DNA from: Muricauda sp. SCSIO 65647
Lineage (GTDB): Bacteria > Bacteroidota > Bacteroidia > Flavobacteriales > Flavobacteriaceae
NCBI RefSeq assembly: GCF_021534965.1
Contig: NZ_CP091037.1
Location: forward strand, 1,404,501 to 1,468,500
Length of the DNA: 64,000 nt
Direction: 5' to 3'
The notes beneath the pieces are model-generated. The model worked only from the letters and a program-made list of their open reading frames with translations. It made no database searches and was not told the origin of the DNA. Each line of letters begins with the position of its first letter. The first letter of the stretch is position 1. Shown here piece by piece: positions 51,444 to 59,803 of this stretch. Made by a program: the position numbers and the translations under genes.

Positions 51444-51794
51444 TTATTCAATAATAGCCACCCCTTCAGCATCTTTCAACTGAACAACGCTGGTAATCCT
51501 GTTATCGGTAAAATTAACTTCTTTGAGCATTTTTCCTTCCCAAAAAAGCCATTTGCCCGAACGCTTGCCCTCTTTATATTTTCCCATGGCTATTTTATTG
51601 CCGGTTTCATCGAACATGGTCCATTCGCCATGTAGTTTTCCATCTAAGAAATAACCCTTTTGGGCAACTTCACCGTTCTCATGAAAATATGTTGCCTTTA
51701 CCTTTTCTCCTTCTTGCTTAAAAACAGGTTCGGTATCTTGTGCATACATATAAGCTGAAAACATAACCGCTACGAGTAATATTGCTTTCTTCAT
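51444..51794 (-). CDS. YwqK/MORN-repeat exported protein
   Basis: A 116-residue protein with signal peptide (ILLVAVMFSAYMYAQ). The mature part has three MORN-like repeats of the YwqK family: VKATYFHENGEVAQKGYFLD, GKLHGEWTMFDETGNKIAMG and KYKEGKRSGKWLFWEGKML. YwqK members are sometimes called antitoxins, but in exported Bacteroidota proteins no toxin partner is known. Stand-alone, convergent with the RND operon; its upstream region holds TTTTACATTAAA repeats. Confidence 0.8.
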   Translation of the reverse strand: MKKAILLVAVMFSAYMYAQDTEPVFKQEGEKVKATYFHENGEVAQKGYFLDGKLHGEWTMFDETGNKIAMGKYKEGKRSGKWLFWEGKMLKEVNFTDNRITSVVQLKDAEGVAIIE

Positions 51795-51835
51795 AATATA
51801 TGGATTTTGTATTGTCTTTGTTTACTTTAACGTTA

Positions 51836-51907
51836 CAAATATACATATTATTTTACATTAAATATATTTTTATGTAACAATTATTTTACATTAAATTTAC
51901 ATTAAAC
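51836..51907. promoter_or_regulatory. ywqK-like promoter with three TTTTACATTAAA direct repeats
   Basis: On the - strand TATATTTG (51836-51843) fits the TAnnTTTG -7 element for the ywqK-like gene. TTTTACATTAAAT occurs at 51851-51863 and 51884-51896 and TTTACATTAAAC at 51896-51907, with an inverted TATGTAAC between them at 51871-51878. Direct repeats at a promoter suggest a regulator site. Confidence 0.5.
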
Positions 51908-52052
51908 TCATATATAATTGTTTTACAGTCACTTATGAATATTAATTAAGAGTGTCTTTCTCGATTACTATGTATGAATGGTCAAAAAAACCGTATGAAC
52001 GGTATTTTGCCAGCCTATAGATTTTCTTTTCGGTTTCAATTGGGTAACTCAT

Positions 52053-52060
52053 TACCTTTG
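52053..52060 (+). promoter_or_regulatory. -7 promoter element of aspS
   Basis: TACCTTTG matches TAnnTTTG, 19 nt upstream of the aspS ATG. Confidence 0.6.
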
Positions 52061-52079
52061 CACATCATAAAAACCGAGC

Positions 52080-53828
52080 ATGTACAGAAGCCATACTTGC
52101 GGTGAACTGAGGGCATCGCACATTGATTCAGAAGTAAGTTTAAGCGGATGGGTACACAAGGTACGCGATAAGGGCTTTGTGGTCTGGGTCGATCTTCGTG
52201 ACCGCTATGGCATCACCCAATTGGTCTTTGATGAAGAGCGTACCCCCACCGATCTACTTGAAACGGCCCGTGCCCTAGGCAGGGAAACCGTGATCAAGGC
52301 TACGGGCAAGGTAATCGAGCGCGCCTCAAAGAACCCAAATATCAACACAGGTGAGATAGAGCTTTTGGTCAGTGAACTACATATTCTCAATCCGGCATTA
52401 TTGCCTCCGTTCACCATTGAAAATGATACCGATGGCGGGGAAGACCTCCGTATGAAATACCGTTATCTCGATATTCGAAGAAATGCTGTCAAGAACAACC
52501 TCATCTTTCGCCATAGCGTGACCATGGAGGTTCGAAAATACCTATCAGATCAAGGTTTTATTGAGGTCGAGACCCCATATTTGATAAAATCGACTCCTGA
52601 AGGGGCACGTGATTTTGTGGTCCCCAGTCGTATGAACGAAGGGCAGTTCTATGCCTTGCCCCAGTCACCACAGACTTTTAAACAACTATTGATGGTCGGT
52701 GGCATGGACAGGTATTTTCAGATAGTGAAATGTTTTCGCGATGAAGACCTACGGGCCGACCGACAGCCTGAGTTTACACAAATAGATTGCGAAATGGCCT
52801 TTGTGGAACAAGAAGATGTGCTGACCGCCTTTGAGGGGCTGACAAAGCATTTGTTGAAAGAGATCAAAGGGGTTGAAATCGATACGTTTCCACGTATGAC
52901 CTACGATGAGGCCATGCAGCGCTATGGCAACGACAAGCCAGACATTCGCTTCGCGATGGAGTTTGCCGAACTCAACGAAATGACCCAACATAAAGATTTC
53001 AATGTCTTTAATTCCGCTGAACTGGTTGTGGGCATTGCCGTGCCCGATGCCGCTTCCTATACAAGAAAGGAAATCGATGCTTTGACCGATTGGGTCAAAC
53101 GGCCTCAGATTGGGGCCAAAGGCATGGTCTATGTCAAATGTAACGAAGACGGCACCTTTAAATCATCGGTCGACAAATTTTATGATCAAGATGATCTGGC
53201 AGCATGGGCACGACTGACAGGGGCCGCTGCCGGAGACCTGATTCTTGTGCTTTCAGGAAATACCGATGAAACACGAACACAGCTCAGTGCCCTAAGAATG
53301 GAAATGGCCGAACGTTTGGGGTTGAGAAAGGCAGATGAATTTGCCCCTCTTTGGGTCGTAGACTTTCCTTTATTGGAACTGGATAAGGAAACAGGCCATT
53401 ACCATGCCATGCACCACCCCTTCACCTCGCCCAAACCGGGCCAATTGAAATTATTGGACACTGACCCTAGTGCCGTTCGTGCCAATGCTTATGATTTGGT
53501 GCTCAACGGAAATGAGATTGGTGGGGGTTCGATTCGTATCCATGATAGAAAGACCCAAGAAGTTATGTTCAGGCACCTTGGTTTTAGCCCAGAGGAAGCG
53601 AAGGCCCAATTCGGGTTCTTAATGGAGGCCTTTCAGTATGGCGCACCCCCGCACGGTGGAATTGCATTTGGATTGGATAGACTAGTGGCCATTTTAGGCG
53701 GACAGGAAACCATTCGCGATTTTATCGCCTTCCCAAAAAACAATAGCGGCAGGGATGTCATGATCGATGCGCCGGCACCGATCGATGAAGAGCAATTGAA
53801 AGAATTGCATTTGAAGTTGGATCTATAA
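52080..53828 (+). CDS. aspS: Aspartyl-tRNA synthetase
   Basis: A 582-residue class IIb synthetase, full length. N-terminal OB-fold ([20 protein letters not shown]), motif 2-region [20 protein letters not shown], a bacterial GAD insertion, [17 protein letters not shown], and motif 3 [15 protein letters not shown] at the end. Charges tRNA-Asp with aspartate. Monocistronic. Since only tRNA-Asn is nearby and no asnS or gatCAB is in the window, whether it also charges tRNA-Asn cannot be judged here. Confidence 0.97.
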   Translation: MYRSHTCGELRASHIDSEVSLSGWVHKVRDKGFVVWVDLRDRYGITQLVFDEERTPTDLLETARALGRETVIKATGKVIERASKNPNINTGEIELLVSELHILNPALLPPFTIENDTDGGEDLRMKYRYLDIRRNAVKNNLIFRHSVTMEVRKYLSDQGFIEVETPYLIKSTPEGARDFVVPSRMNEGQFYALPQSPQTFKQLLMVGGMDRYFQIVKCFRDEDLRADRQPEFTQIDCEMAFVEQEDVLTAFEGLTKHLLKEIKGVEIDTFPRMTYDEAMQRYGNDKPDIRFAMEFAELNEMTQHKDFNVFNSAELVVGIAVPDAASYTRKEIDALTDWVKRPQIGAKGMVYVKCNEDGTFKSSVDKFYDQDDLAAWARLTGAAAGDLILVLSGNTDETRTQLSALRMEMAERLGLRKADEFAPLWVVDFPLLELDKETGHYHAMHHPFTSPKPGQLKLLDTDPSAVRANAYDLVLNGNEIGGGSIRIHDRKTQEVMFRHLGFSPEEAKAQFGFLMEAFQYGAPPHGGIAFGLDRLVAILGGQETIRDFIAFPKNNSGRDVMIDAPAPIDEEQLKELHLKLDL

Positions 53829-54009
53829 GAGACAAATTAAGACCGCTCCACTGCTAGACCTCGGGCATAGAATAGGGTTGCTTTTATTCTGACCATGCCC
53901 TGCTTTGTCATTCCGATTCTTTTGAATGTCCAACGTAAAAATCTCCCTGCCAAAGATTAGACCTGTCAAGTTTCGAAAACCTGTCAGTTCTATAATCGTT
54001 AACTATCGG

Positions 54010-54017
54010 TACCTTTG
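54010..54017 (+). promoter_or_regulatory. -7 promoter element of the ClC gene
   Basis: TACCTTTG matches TAnnTTTG, 25 nt upstream of ATG 54043. Further upstream at 53961-53989, ACCTGTCAAGTTT and ACCTGTCAGTT are a near-direct repeat; nothing else notable is in the 214-nt gap after aspS. Confidence 0.55.
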
Positions 54018-54042
54018 TTCTTGGTTATAAAAGGCAGAAATT

Positions 54043-55827
54043 ATGCCCGAGCTGAAGCTCCTTCTCAAAAGATTTCTTAAATGGCGATATAAAAACATCT
54101 CCAACAAAACCTTTGTACAGCTTTTGAGCGTAGTGGTGGGGTTATTGGCAGGATTGGCGGCAGTGTTTCTAAAAAATGTGACCTACTTCATTGAATCATT
54201 ACTGGAGAAGGGTATTATATTTTCTGAAAACCAGTTATACTTTGTCTTACCCGTCATCGGCTTGGCACTGGTCTATCTCTACGTGAAATTCGTACACAAA
54301 GAAAAATTGGAGCATGCCATTTCATCCATTCTTTTTGCATTGTCAAGAAAACGTGGGCTGCTCTCGACCAAACAGATTTATACCCCCTTGATAACGGCCC
54401 CACTGACCGTTGGTTTTGGTGGGTCGGTAGGTTTGTTGGGGCCTGCAGTGGCCGCTGGCTCGGCGCTCAGTTCGGCCATGGGCCGATTGGTTCATGTAGA
54501 TGCCAAGACCCGTTCATTATTGATCGCCTGTGCTTCAACAGGTGCCATTGCCTCTATCTTTCAATCGCCCATTGCTGCCATCATTTTTGCCGTAGAGGTA
54601 TTCAGCCTTGACTTGACCATGCTTTCTGTGCTACCCTTGTTGCTTGCTTCCATTTCTGGAGTGCTTACCTCCTATTTTTTCTTGGGCAACGAGGTGCTTT
54701 TCAGTTTTTCACTTGCCGAAGGCTTCGACCTCAACGATACTTTGTTCTATCTGTTACTGGGCATAGGCACGGGCATGGCCTCGATTTATTTTACCAGAAT
54801 GTATTTCGGTATCTTAAAATTGTTCAGGCCTTTCCGAAGTCCGAAATACAAATTATTGGTCGGGGGTATCGCCATTGGCATTATGTTGTACTTCATTCCA
54901 CCGCTTTACGGTGAAGGTTTTGGCTTCATTAATAACTTGCTCGAAGGAGACCACCTTAAAGCCTTGGGAAGTACTCCATTTGATAGATTCGCCGATAGTA
55001 TTTGGGTCGTCATTGCCTTACTGTTCGGCATTACCATTTTTAAGGCCATAGCGATGACCACCACCTTTGCCGCCGGAGGTGCCGGGGGTGTCTTTATCCC
55101 TACCATGGTCATGGGCAGCGCGTTGGGCAACGTGGTCGCCAAAGTCATCAACAATATCGGGTTTGGTTTTCAGGTCTCTGAGTCGAACTTTACCCTGATC
55201 GGCATGGCAGGTCTGATTGCCGGGGTGATACACGCCCCCTTGACCGCTATTTTCTTGATTGCCGAAATCACGGGAGGATACCAGCTTTTTGTACCCCTAA
55301 TGATAACAGCCTCGATTTCGTATCTTATAACCAGAAATACGTTGGATTATACCATCTACACCAAAGACTTGGCCCGACAAGGGGCTTTGCTGACACATAA
55401 CAAAGACCAAGCCGTCTTGACATTGATGAAGCTCGATGATGTCATCGAAAGAAACTTCAAATCGGTAAACCCAGAGATGACCTTGGGCCAAATGTTGCAT
55501 GATGCCGTATCAAAATCGTCGCGGAATCTATTTCCGGTGTTGGATGGGGAAAAGAAACTCGTGGGCATTGTATTGCTCGATGATATCCGTGAATTAATGT
55601 TCAATGCAGAACTCTATGAGACCACCAAGGTCAGAAACCTAATGCAAACACCCCCAGAGCAAATCTTTTATGGGCAAGACAGTATGAAAACAGTGATGCA
55701 AAAATTTCAAAACAGCAGTGCGTGGAATTTGCCCGTTATTAAAGACGGCAAATATGATGGTTTTGTCTCAAAATCAAAACTTTTGACGACCTATAGAAGA
55801 GAATTGATAAATTTCACCAAAGAATAA
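54043..55827 (+). CDS. ClC-family chloride channel/transporter with C-terminal CBS pair
   Basis: A 594-residue protein. ClC membrane domain of ~430 residues: GFGGSVGLLGPAVAAGSALS (about 124-143), IFQSPIAAIIFAVEVFSLDL, GGAGGVFIPTMVMGSALGNV, then two CBS domains (about 450-590: EMTLGQMLHDAVSKSSRNLF; VLDGEKKLVGIVLLDDIREL). The position of the gating glutamate (E148 in CLC-ec1, motif GREGP) is Leu132 in GLLGP, and the internal proton glutamate position (E203) is Val in FAVEVF. Both losses suggest a passive anion channel rather than an H+ exchanger. The next gene overlaps by 1 nt. Confidence 0.9.
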   Translation: MPELKLLLKRFLKWRYKNISNKTFVQLLSVVVGLLAGLAAVFLKNVTYFIESLLEKGIIFSENQLYFVLPVIGLALVYLYVKFVHKEKLEHAISSILFALSRKRGLLSTKQIYTPLITAPLTVGFGGSVGLLGPAVAAGSALSSAMGRLVHVDAKTRSLLIACASTGAIASIFQSPIAAIIFAVEVFSLDLTMLSVLPLLLASISGVLTSYFFLGNEVLFSFSLAEGFDLNDTLFYLLLGIGTGMASIYFTRMYFGILKLFRPFRSPKYKLLVGGIAIGIMLYFIPPLYGEGFGFINNLLEGDHLKALGSTPFDRFADSIWVVIALLFGITIFKAIAMTTTFAAGGAGGVFIPTMVMGSALGNVVAKVINNIGFGFQVSESNFTLIGMAGLIAGVIHAPLTAIFLIAEITGGYQLFVPLMITASISYLITRNTLDYTIYTKDLARQGALLTHNKDQAVLTLMKLDDVIERNFKSVNPEMTLGQMLHDAVSKSSRNLFPVLDGEKKLVGIVLLDDIRELMFNAELYETTKVRNLMQTPPEQIFYGQDSMKTVMQKFQNSSAWNLPVIKDGKYDGFVSKSKLLTTYRRELINFTKE

Positions 55828-56084
55828 TGAAGCTGCGACATTTCATCGTACTGATAGTATTGGCCGCGGTCAGCTCAATTGTTTATGGGTTCACTATTAA
55901 GGCCGACAACCCCAAAGAGGCTGACAAATATATCGGAATGGGCACTGTTGGCCTTTTTCTGATTGCCATGCCCCTTTTTCTGATCAAGGAAAGTAAGGGG
56001 AAAAAAATGAAAGATTATATGCTGACCAAAGAAAACATTGACAAAATGAAAATGAAAGATAGGCAGAAGCCTGAAAATCAATAA
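55827..56084 (+). CDS. Small two-helix membrane protein of unknown function
   Basis: An 85-residue protein with two hydrophobic segments (FIVLIVLAAVSSIVYGFTI, residues ~5-23, and MGTVGLFLIAMPLFLI, ~38-53) and a Lys/Met-rich C-terminal tail (KMKDYMLTKENIDKMKMKDR). Its ATG overlaps the last base of the ClC stop codon (TAATG), so it is translationally coupled and may be an accessory subunit. No family recognised. Confidence 0.75.
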   Translation: MKLRHFIVLIVLAAVSSIVYGFTIKADNPKEADKYIGMGTVGLFLIAMPLFLIKESKGKKMKDYMLTKENIDKMKMKDRQKPENQ

Positions 56085-56112
56085 TTTTATATAGATTTAA
56101 ACTATTTGGTGC

Positions 56113-56128
56113 TTTTGGGCGCCCAAAA
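56113..56128. promoter_or_regulatory. Perfect 16-bp palindrome upstream of the cold-shock gene
   Basis: TTTTGGGCGCCCAAAA lies just upstream of TACTTTCG (56134-56141, a near -7 element), over the -33 region. Possible operator or cruciform element. Confidence 0.5.
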
Positions 56129-56165
56129 TAGAGTACTTTCGCATTTTAACATTTATTTTTTATCA

Positions 56166-56360
56166 ATGACTGGAACAGTTAAATTTTTTAATGACTCAAA
56201 AGGTTACGGATTCATTACCAATGACGAGACAGGTAAGGACATTTTTGTTCACGTGACCTCTTTGAACGGAGTTGAGCTCAACGAAGGAGACAAAGTAGAA
56301 TACCAAGAAGAAGAAGGAAGAAAAGGAATGGTTGCTGCACAAGTGCAAGTAATCGGATAA
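56166..56360 (+). CDS. Cold-shock protein (CspA family)
   Basis: A 64-residue single cold-shock domain with both nucleic-acid motifs: GTVKFFNDSKGYGFI (RNP1 KGYGFI) and DIFVHVTSLNG (RNP2). The start at 56166 gives the normal length; the ORF upstream to 56106 passes through the promoter. It binds single-stranded RNA and DNA as an RNA chaperone. A strong terminator follows. Confidence 0.95.
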   Translation: MTGTVKFFNDSKGYGFITNDETGKDIFVHVTSLNGVELNEGDKVEYQEEEGRKGMVAAQVQVIG

Positions 56361-56385
56361 CAATATTTTATTTTGGAATTGATTG

Positions 56386-56413
56386 AATCCCGGCATGACA
56401 CCGGGATTTTTTT
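56386..56413 (+). terminator. Rho-independent terminator of the cold-shock gene
   Basis: AATCCCGG/CCGGGATT stem with a 7-nt loop followed by seven T; 26 nt after the stop codon. It may also serve the convergent deaminase gene. Confidence 0.9.
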
Positions 56414-56436
56414 ATTGCCCTTCCAAAAAAAGAGGC

Positions 56437-56901
56437 TTAATTCAAATTTCGTTTTTGAATAAAGAAACGCTTCAACATATCTGAAGCCTCATCTTCAAGT
56501 ACCCCGCCCTTTACTTCTGTTTTGGGATGCAGGGTAGTTCCCATTACATTGAAACCCCTTTCTAAATCTGCCGCTCCGTATACAATCTTCGAAATTTGGC
56601 TCCAGTATAGGGCCCCTGCACACATTTGGCATGGCTCCAATGTTACATAAAGGGTACAACCATGTAGATATTTTCCTCCCAAAAAATTAGAGGCCGCGGT
56701 AATCGCTTGCATCTCGGCATGAGCGGTCACATCATGCAATTGTTCGGTCAAATTGTGCGCACGCCCAATGATACGATTGTTGATGACCACCACCGCACCC
56801 ACGGGCACCTCTCCGTTTCGATAGGCGGTTTCGGCCTCTTGCAAGGCCTTTTTCATAAAATACGTGTCATCAAAAGGGTTTATCAATTTTGCCAAAGTCA
56901 T
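56437..56901 (-). CDS. tRNA/nucleoside deaminase, TadA-like
   Basis: About 154 residues from ATG 56901 (MTLAKLINPFDDTYF). The CDA zinc motif HAEMQAI with NDVTAHAE context and the distal PCQMCAGAL (PCxxC) are present, together with GEVPVGAVVVINN and GTTLHPK. The family deaminates A34 of tRNA-Arg to inosine, or free guanine/cytosine. The further ATG at 56916 lies inside the -7 promoter element TAGTTTTG (56914-56921), so the shorter start is preferred. Confidence 0.88.
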   Translation of the reverse strand: MTLAKLINPFDDTYFMKKALQEAETAYRNGEVPVGAVVVINNRIIGRAHNLTEQLHDVTAHAEMQAITAASNFLGGKYLHGCTLYVTLEPCQMCAGALYWSQISKIVYGAADLERGFNVMGTTLHPKTEVKGGVLEDEASDMLKRFFIQKRNLN

Positions 56902-56913
56902 TCGATTTAGGGG

Positions 56914-56921
56914 CAAAACTA
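56914..56921 (-). promoter_or_regulatory. -7 promoter element of the deaminase gene
   Basis: TAGTTTTG on the - strand matches TAnnTTTG and overlaps the alternative start codon at 56916, excluding that start. Confidence 0.6.
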
Positions 56922-56955
56922 GTAATCTTCACTTAAATCGTGTTGACGATTATGG

Positions 56956-56963
56956 TATTTTTG
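56956..56963 (+). promoter_or_regulatory. -7 promoter element of dxs
   Basis: TATTTTTG matches TAnnTTTG, 13 nt upstream of the TTG start at 56977. Confidence 0.6.
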
Positions 56964-56976
56964 CATTTTCTGCAGC

Positions 56977-58755
56977 TTGAAAAAAATATTGCCACATATC
57001 GACACCCCACTGTATTTGAGAACACTTGAAGAAGGTTCATTGCCCCAATTGGCCAATGAATTACGTCAATTCATCATCAATATCGTTTCAACAAAAGAAG
57101 GGCATTTGGGAGCCAGTTTGGGGGTTGTTGAGCTGACCATTGCCTTGCACTATGTTTTTGATACCCCCAACGACAAACTGATATGGGATGTCGGCCACCA
57201 GGCATATGGCCACAAGATTTTGACGGGCAGACAAAATAATTTCGAGACCAATCGCCAACTAGGGGGTATCAGCGGTTTTCCAAAACACGGCGAAAGTGAA
57301 TTTGATGCCTTTGGAACTGGGCATAGTTCTACCTCGATCTCAGCTATTCTGGGCATGGCCATCGCAGCAAAGTTAAAAGGTGACCTAGACAGAAGCCATA
57401 TCGCGGTCATTGGTGATGCCTCCATAGCAAGCGGCATGGCTTTCGAAGGTTTGAACCATTTGGGCGAAACGGATGCCAATGTACTTATTGTACTCAATGA
57501 CAATACCATTGGCATAGACCCTAGCGTAGGTGCCCTTAAAAAATACTTGACCAATGTAAAAGCAGGCACGGCCAAAGAAGAAAACCTTTTTGAATGCCTT
57601 AACCTAAACTATTCAGGACCCATTGACGGACATGACCTGGCCGCTCTGATCACCGAACTAAACCGCTTGAAAAATGTCAAGGGGCCAAGATTGCTGCACG
57701 TCATCACAACTAAAGGGAAGGGACTGAAAATAGCCGAAGAAGACCAGGTAACCTACCATGCCCCCGGCAGATTTGATGCCCAAACAGGTGAGCGGCCAAA
57801 AAATACATTGGGCAAGGCGCCTCCCAAATTTCAAGATGTCTTTGGGCATACATTGGTCGAACTGGCCAAAAAAAATGAAAAAATAGTGGGCATTACACCA
57901 GCCATGCCTACTGGTAGTTCGTTGAAGTTCATGATGGAAGAAATTCCTGAAAGGGCCTTTGATGTGGGTATTGCCGAACAACACGCCGTCACCTTGGCAG
58001 CCGGTATGGCCATAGACGGGCTGGTTCCCTTCTGCAATATCTACTCCACTTTTTTGCAACGGGCCTATGATCAGGTAATACACGATGTGGCCTTACAAGA
58101 CTTACCTGTCATTTTTTGTCTCGACCGGGCAGGTCTGGTAGGCCAAGATGGCCCCACCCACCACGGGGTATTTGATTTGGCCTATTTGAGATGCATCCCC
58201 AATATGGTGATATTTTCTCCGATGAACGAAATGGAGCTTCGCAATATCATGTATACCGCCCAAAAAGGACTCGATCATCCGATAGCCATTAGGTATCCGA
58301 GGGGCAGGGGCATCACACAAAAGTGGAAACAACCTTTTGAAGCTATTGAAATCGGTACTTCAAGAGAGCTCAAAAAAGGCAAGGAAACCGCCATTCTCTC
58401 TATCGGCCCCATTGGCAATGTTGCCGCAAAAATTATTGAAACCTCAAACCTGCAACAAAAGATAGGGCATTATGACATGCGTTTCGTAAAACCATTGGAT
58501 ATTGAAATGCTCGATTATATCTTTGCCCATTATAACCATATCGTGACCTTGGAAGACGGCTGTAAAACTGGTGGATTTGGAAGTGCAATTCTTGAATACG
58601 CCAACCAGAAGGCGTATAAAAACCCTGTGAAAATTTTTGGCATTGAAGATGAGTTTATCGAACATGGCACCGTAGAAGAGCTACATAAGATAGCTGGCAT
58701 AGATATTGATGCAATTTTGACTTTCATAGCACAACCCAACCATGATGCACATTAA
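56977..58755 (+). CDS. dxs: 1-deoxy-D-xylulose-5-phosphate synthase
   Basis: A 592-residue thiamine-diphosphate enzyme starting at TTG 56977. TPP-binding region: DVGHQAYGHKILTGR, then VIGDASIASGMAFEGLNHLG (the usual GDGA is GDAS here) and LNDN. The transketolase-like half has DVGIAEQHAVTLAAGMAIDG and DRAGLVGQDGPTHHG. It condenses pyruvate and glyceraldehyde-3-phosphate in the first step of the MEP isoprenoid pathway, feeding the prenyl synthase seen at 42 kb. It overlaps the DUF3078 gene by 14 nt. Slightly shorter than the E. coli enzyme. Confidence 0.93.
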   Translation: MKKILPHIDTPLYLRTLEEGSLPQLANELRQFIINIVSTKEGHLGASLGVVELTIALHYVFDTPNDKLIWDVGHQAYGHKILTGRQNNFETNRQLGGISGFPKHGESEFDAFGTGHSSTSISAILGMAIAAKLKGDLDRSHIAVIGDASIASGMAFEGLNHLGETDANVLIVLNDNTIGIDPSVGALKKYLTNVKAGTAKEENLFECLNLNYSGPIDGHDLAALITELNRLKNVKGPRLLHVITTKGKGLKIAEEDQVTYHAPGRFDAQTGERPKNTLGKAPPKFQDVFGHTLVELAKKNEKIVGITPAMPTGSSLKFMMEEIPERAFDVGIAEQHAVTLAAGMAIDGLVPFCNIYSTFLQRAYDQVIHDVALQDLPVIFCLDRAGLVGQDGPTHHGVFDLAYLRCIPNMVIFSPMNEMELRNIMYTAQKGLDHPIAIRYPRGRGITQKWKQPFEAIEIGTSRELKKGKETAILSIGPIGNVAAKIIETSNLQQKIGHYDMRFVKPLDIEMLDYIFAHYNHIVTLEDGCKTGGFGSAILEYANQKAYKNPVKIFGIEDEFIEHGTVEELHKIAGIDIDAILTFIAQPNHDAH

Positions 58756-59803
58756 AAAAATCTCCCTATTTCTTTTTTTCATTATTACCGTCACCTGTTA
58801 TGGTCAAGACTCCATTCCCGCACAGACTACCGACAGTTTAGATTGGAACGTCACCGTTATCAGATTGGCCCAAGAACAGATCAATATCATACCACGGGGA
58901 GTTAGGCGCATAAGTCCGGTGATTTCTTTTAACAAGGTAAAGGCCCTTGACAAAAAACCAAAGAAATTTGTTCCGCCCCTTTTCTGGAAAAAAGAGAACT
59001 TACTCAATATCAACCTCAACGAAGTTGCTTTTGTAAATTGGAATGCCGGGGGAAACAATTCCATTTCGGCACTGGGCAATCTAAGTTTTACGAGAAACTA
59101 CAAGTATAGATATCTTACTTGGGACAACGAGCTTCGGTTTCGCTACGGCATCAATGTGCAAGAGGGAAGGTCTATTCAAAAAACCGATGATCTCATTCGG
59201 CTTTCATCAACATTTGGTTTCAGAAAAGACACCATCACGAGCTGGTTCTATTCCGTTAAGGTGAATTTCAACACCCAGTTTTCCAACGGTTTTAAATATC
59301 CTGATACCTCAACACCCATATCCCGGTTCATGGCACCCGGGTATCTTTTTCTTGGGGCCGGAACCACCTACGCCCCTGATACAAAAAAACTGAACCTCTA
59401 CATTTCGCCACTTACCTATAAGGCTACATTTGTATTGGACCAAGACTTATCAGACCAGGGAGCTTTCGGTGTTGAAAAGGGAAAAAATATTTTTGCCGAA
59501 CTTGGGTTTTTGGTAACCAACACCTGGGAAGATGAAATCTTCAAAAACATATTCATCAACCATCGCTTGAATGTTTACACCGACTATCTCAAGAGTTTTG
59601 GCAACATTGATTTCGATTGGGAGCTGAACTTCAAATTAAAGGTCAATGAATATATCAATGCCGATATCGGTACCCATCTCATCTACGATGACGACATTAA
59701 ATTTGATGAGGAAATCGCAGATGATGGCACGGTGCTGAACCGAGGTGTGCCAAGGGTTCAATTCAAACAATTACTGGGCATTGGCCTGGCCTACGCTTTC
59801 TAG
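58742..59803 (+). CDS. DUF3078 exported protein
   Basis: A 353-residue protein with signal peptide (LFLFFIITVTCYGQ). It matches DUF3078: FWKKENLLNINLNEVAFVNW then NAGGNNSISALGNLSFTRNY, and a beta-rich remainder ending GIGLAYAF typical of outer-membrane beta-barrel C-termini. Its start overlaps the dxs stop region by 14 nt, a pairing that recurs in Flavobacteria. The stop overlaps that of the convergent dgt gene by 4 nt. Function unknown. Confidence 0.85.
   Translation: MMHIKKISLFLFFIITVTCYGQDSIPAQTTDSLDWNVTVIRLAQEQINIIPRGVRRISPVISFNKVKALDKKPKKFVPPLFWKKENLLNINLNEVAFVNWNAGGNNSISALGNLSFTRNYKYRYLTWDNELRFRYGINVQEGRSIQKTDDLIRLSSTFGFRKDTITSWFYSVKVNFNTQFSNGFKYPDTSTPISRFMAPGYLFLGAGTTYAPDTKKLNLYISPLTYKATFVLDQDLSDQGAFGVEKGKNIFAELGFLVTNTWEDEIFKNIFINHRLNVYTDYLKSFGNIDFDWELNFKLKVNEYINADIGTHLIYDDDIKFDEEIADDGTVLNRGVPRVQFKQLLGIGLAYAF

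Noticed and set aside
51444-51794. Calling the YwqK-like gene part of a toxin-antitoxin system
   Set aside because: It has a signal peptide and MORN repeats and no partner gene; the antitoxin name is a family label only.
57405-57440. Loss of the TPP-binding glycine in Dxs (GDAS instead of GDGA) as evidence for an inactive enzyme
   Set aside because: I believe Flavobacterial Dxs proteins often have this variant and all other catalytic motifs are intact, so inactivity is not supported.
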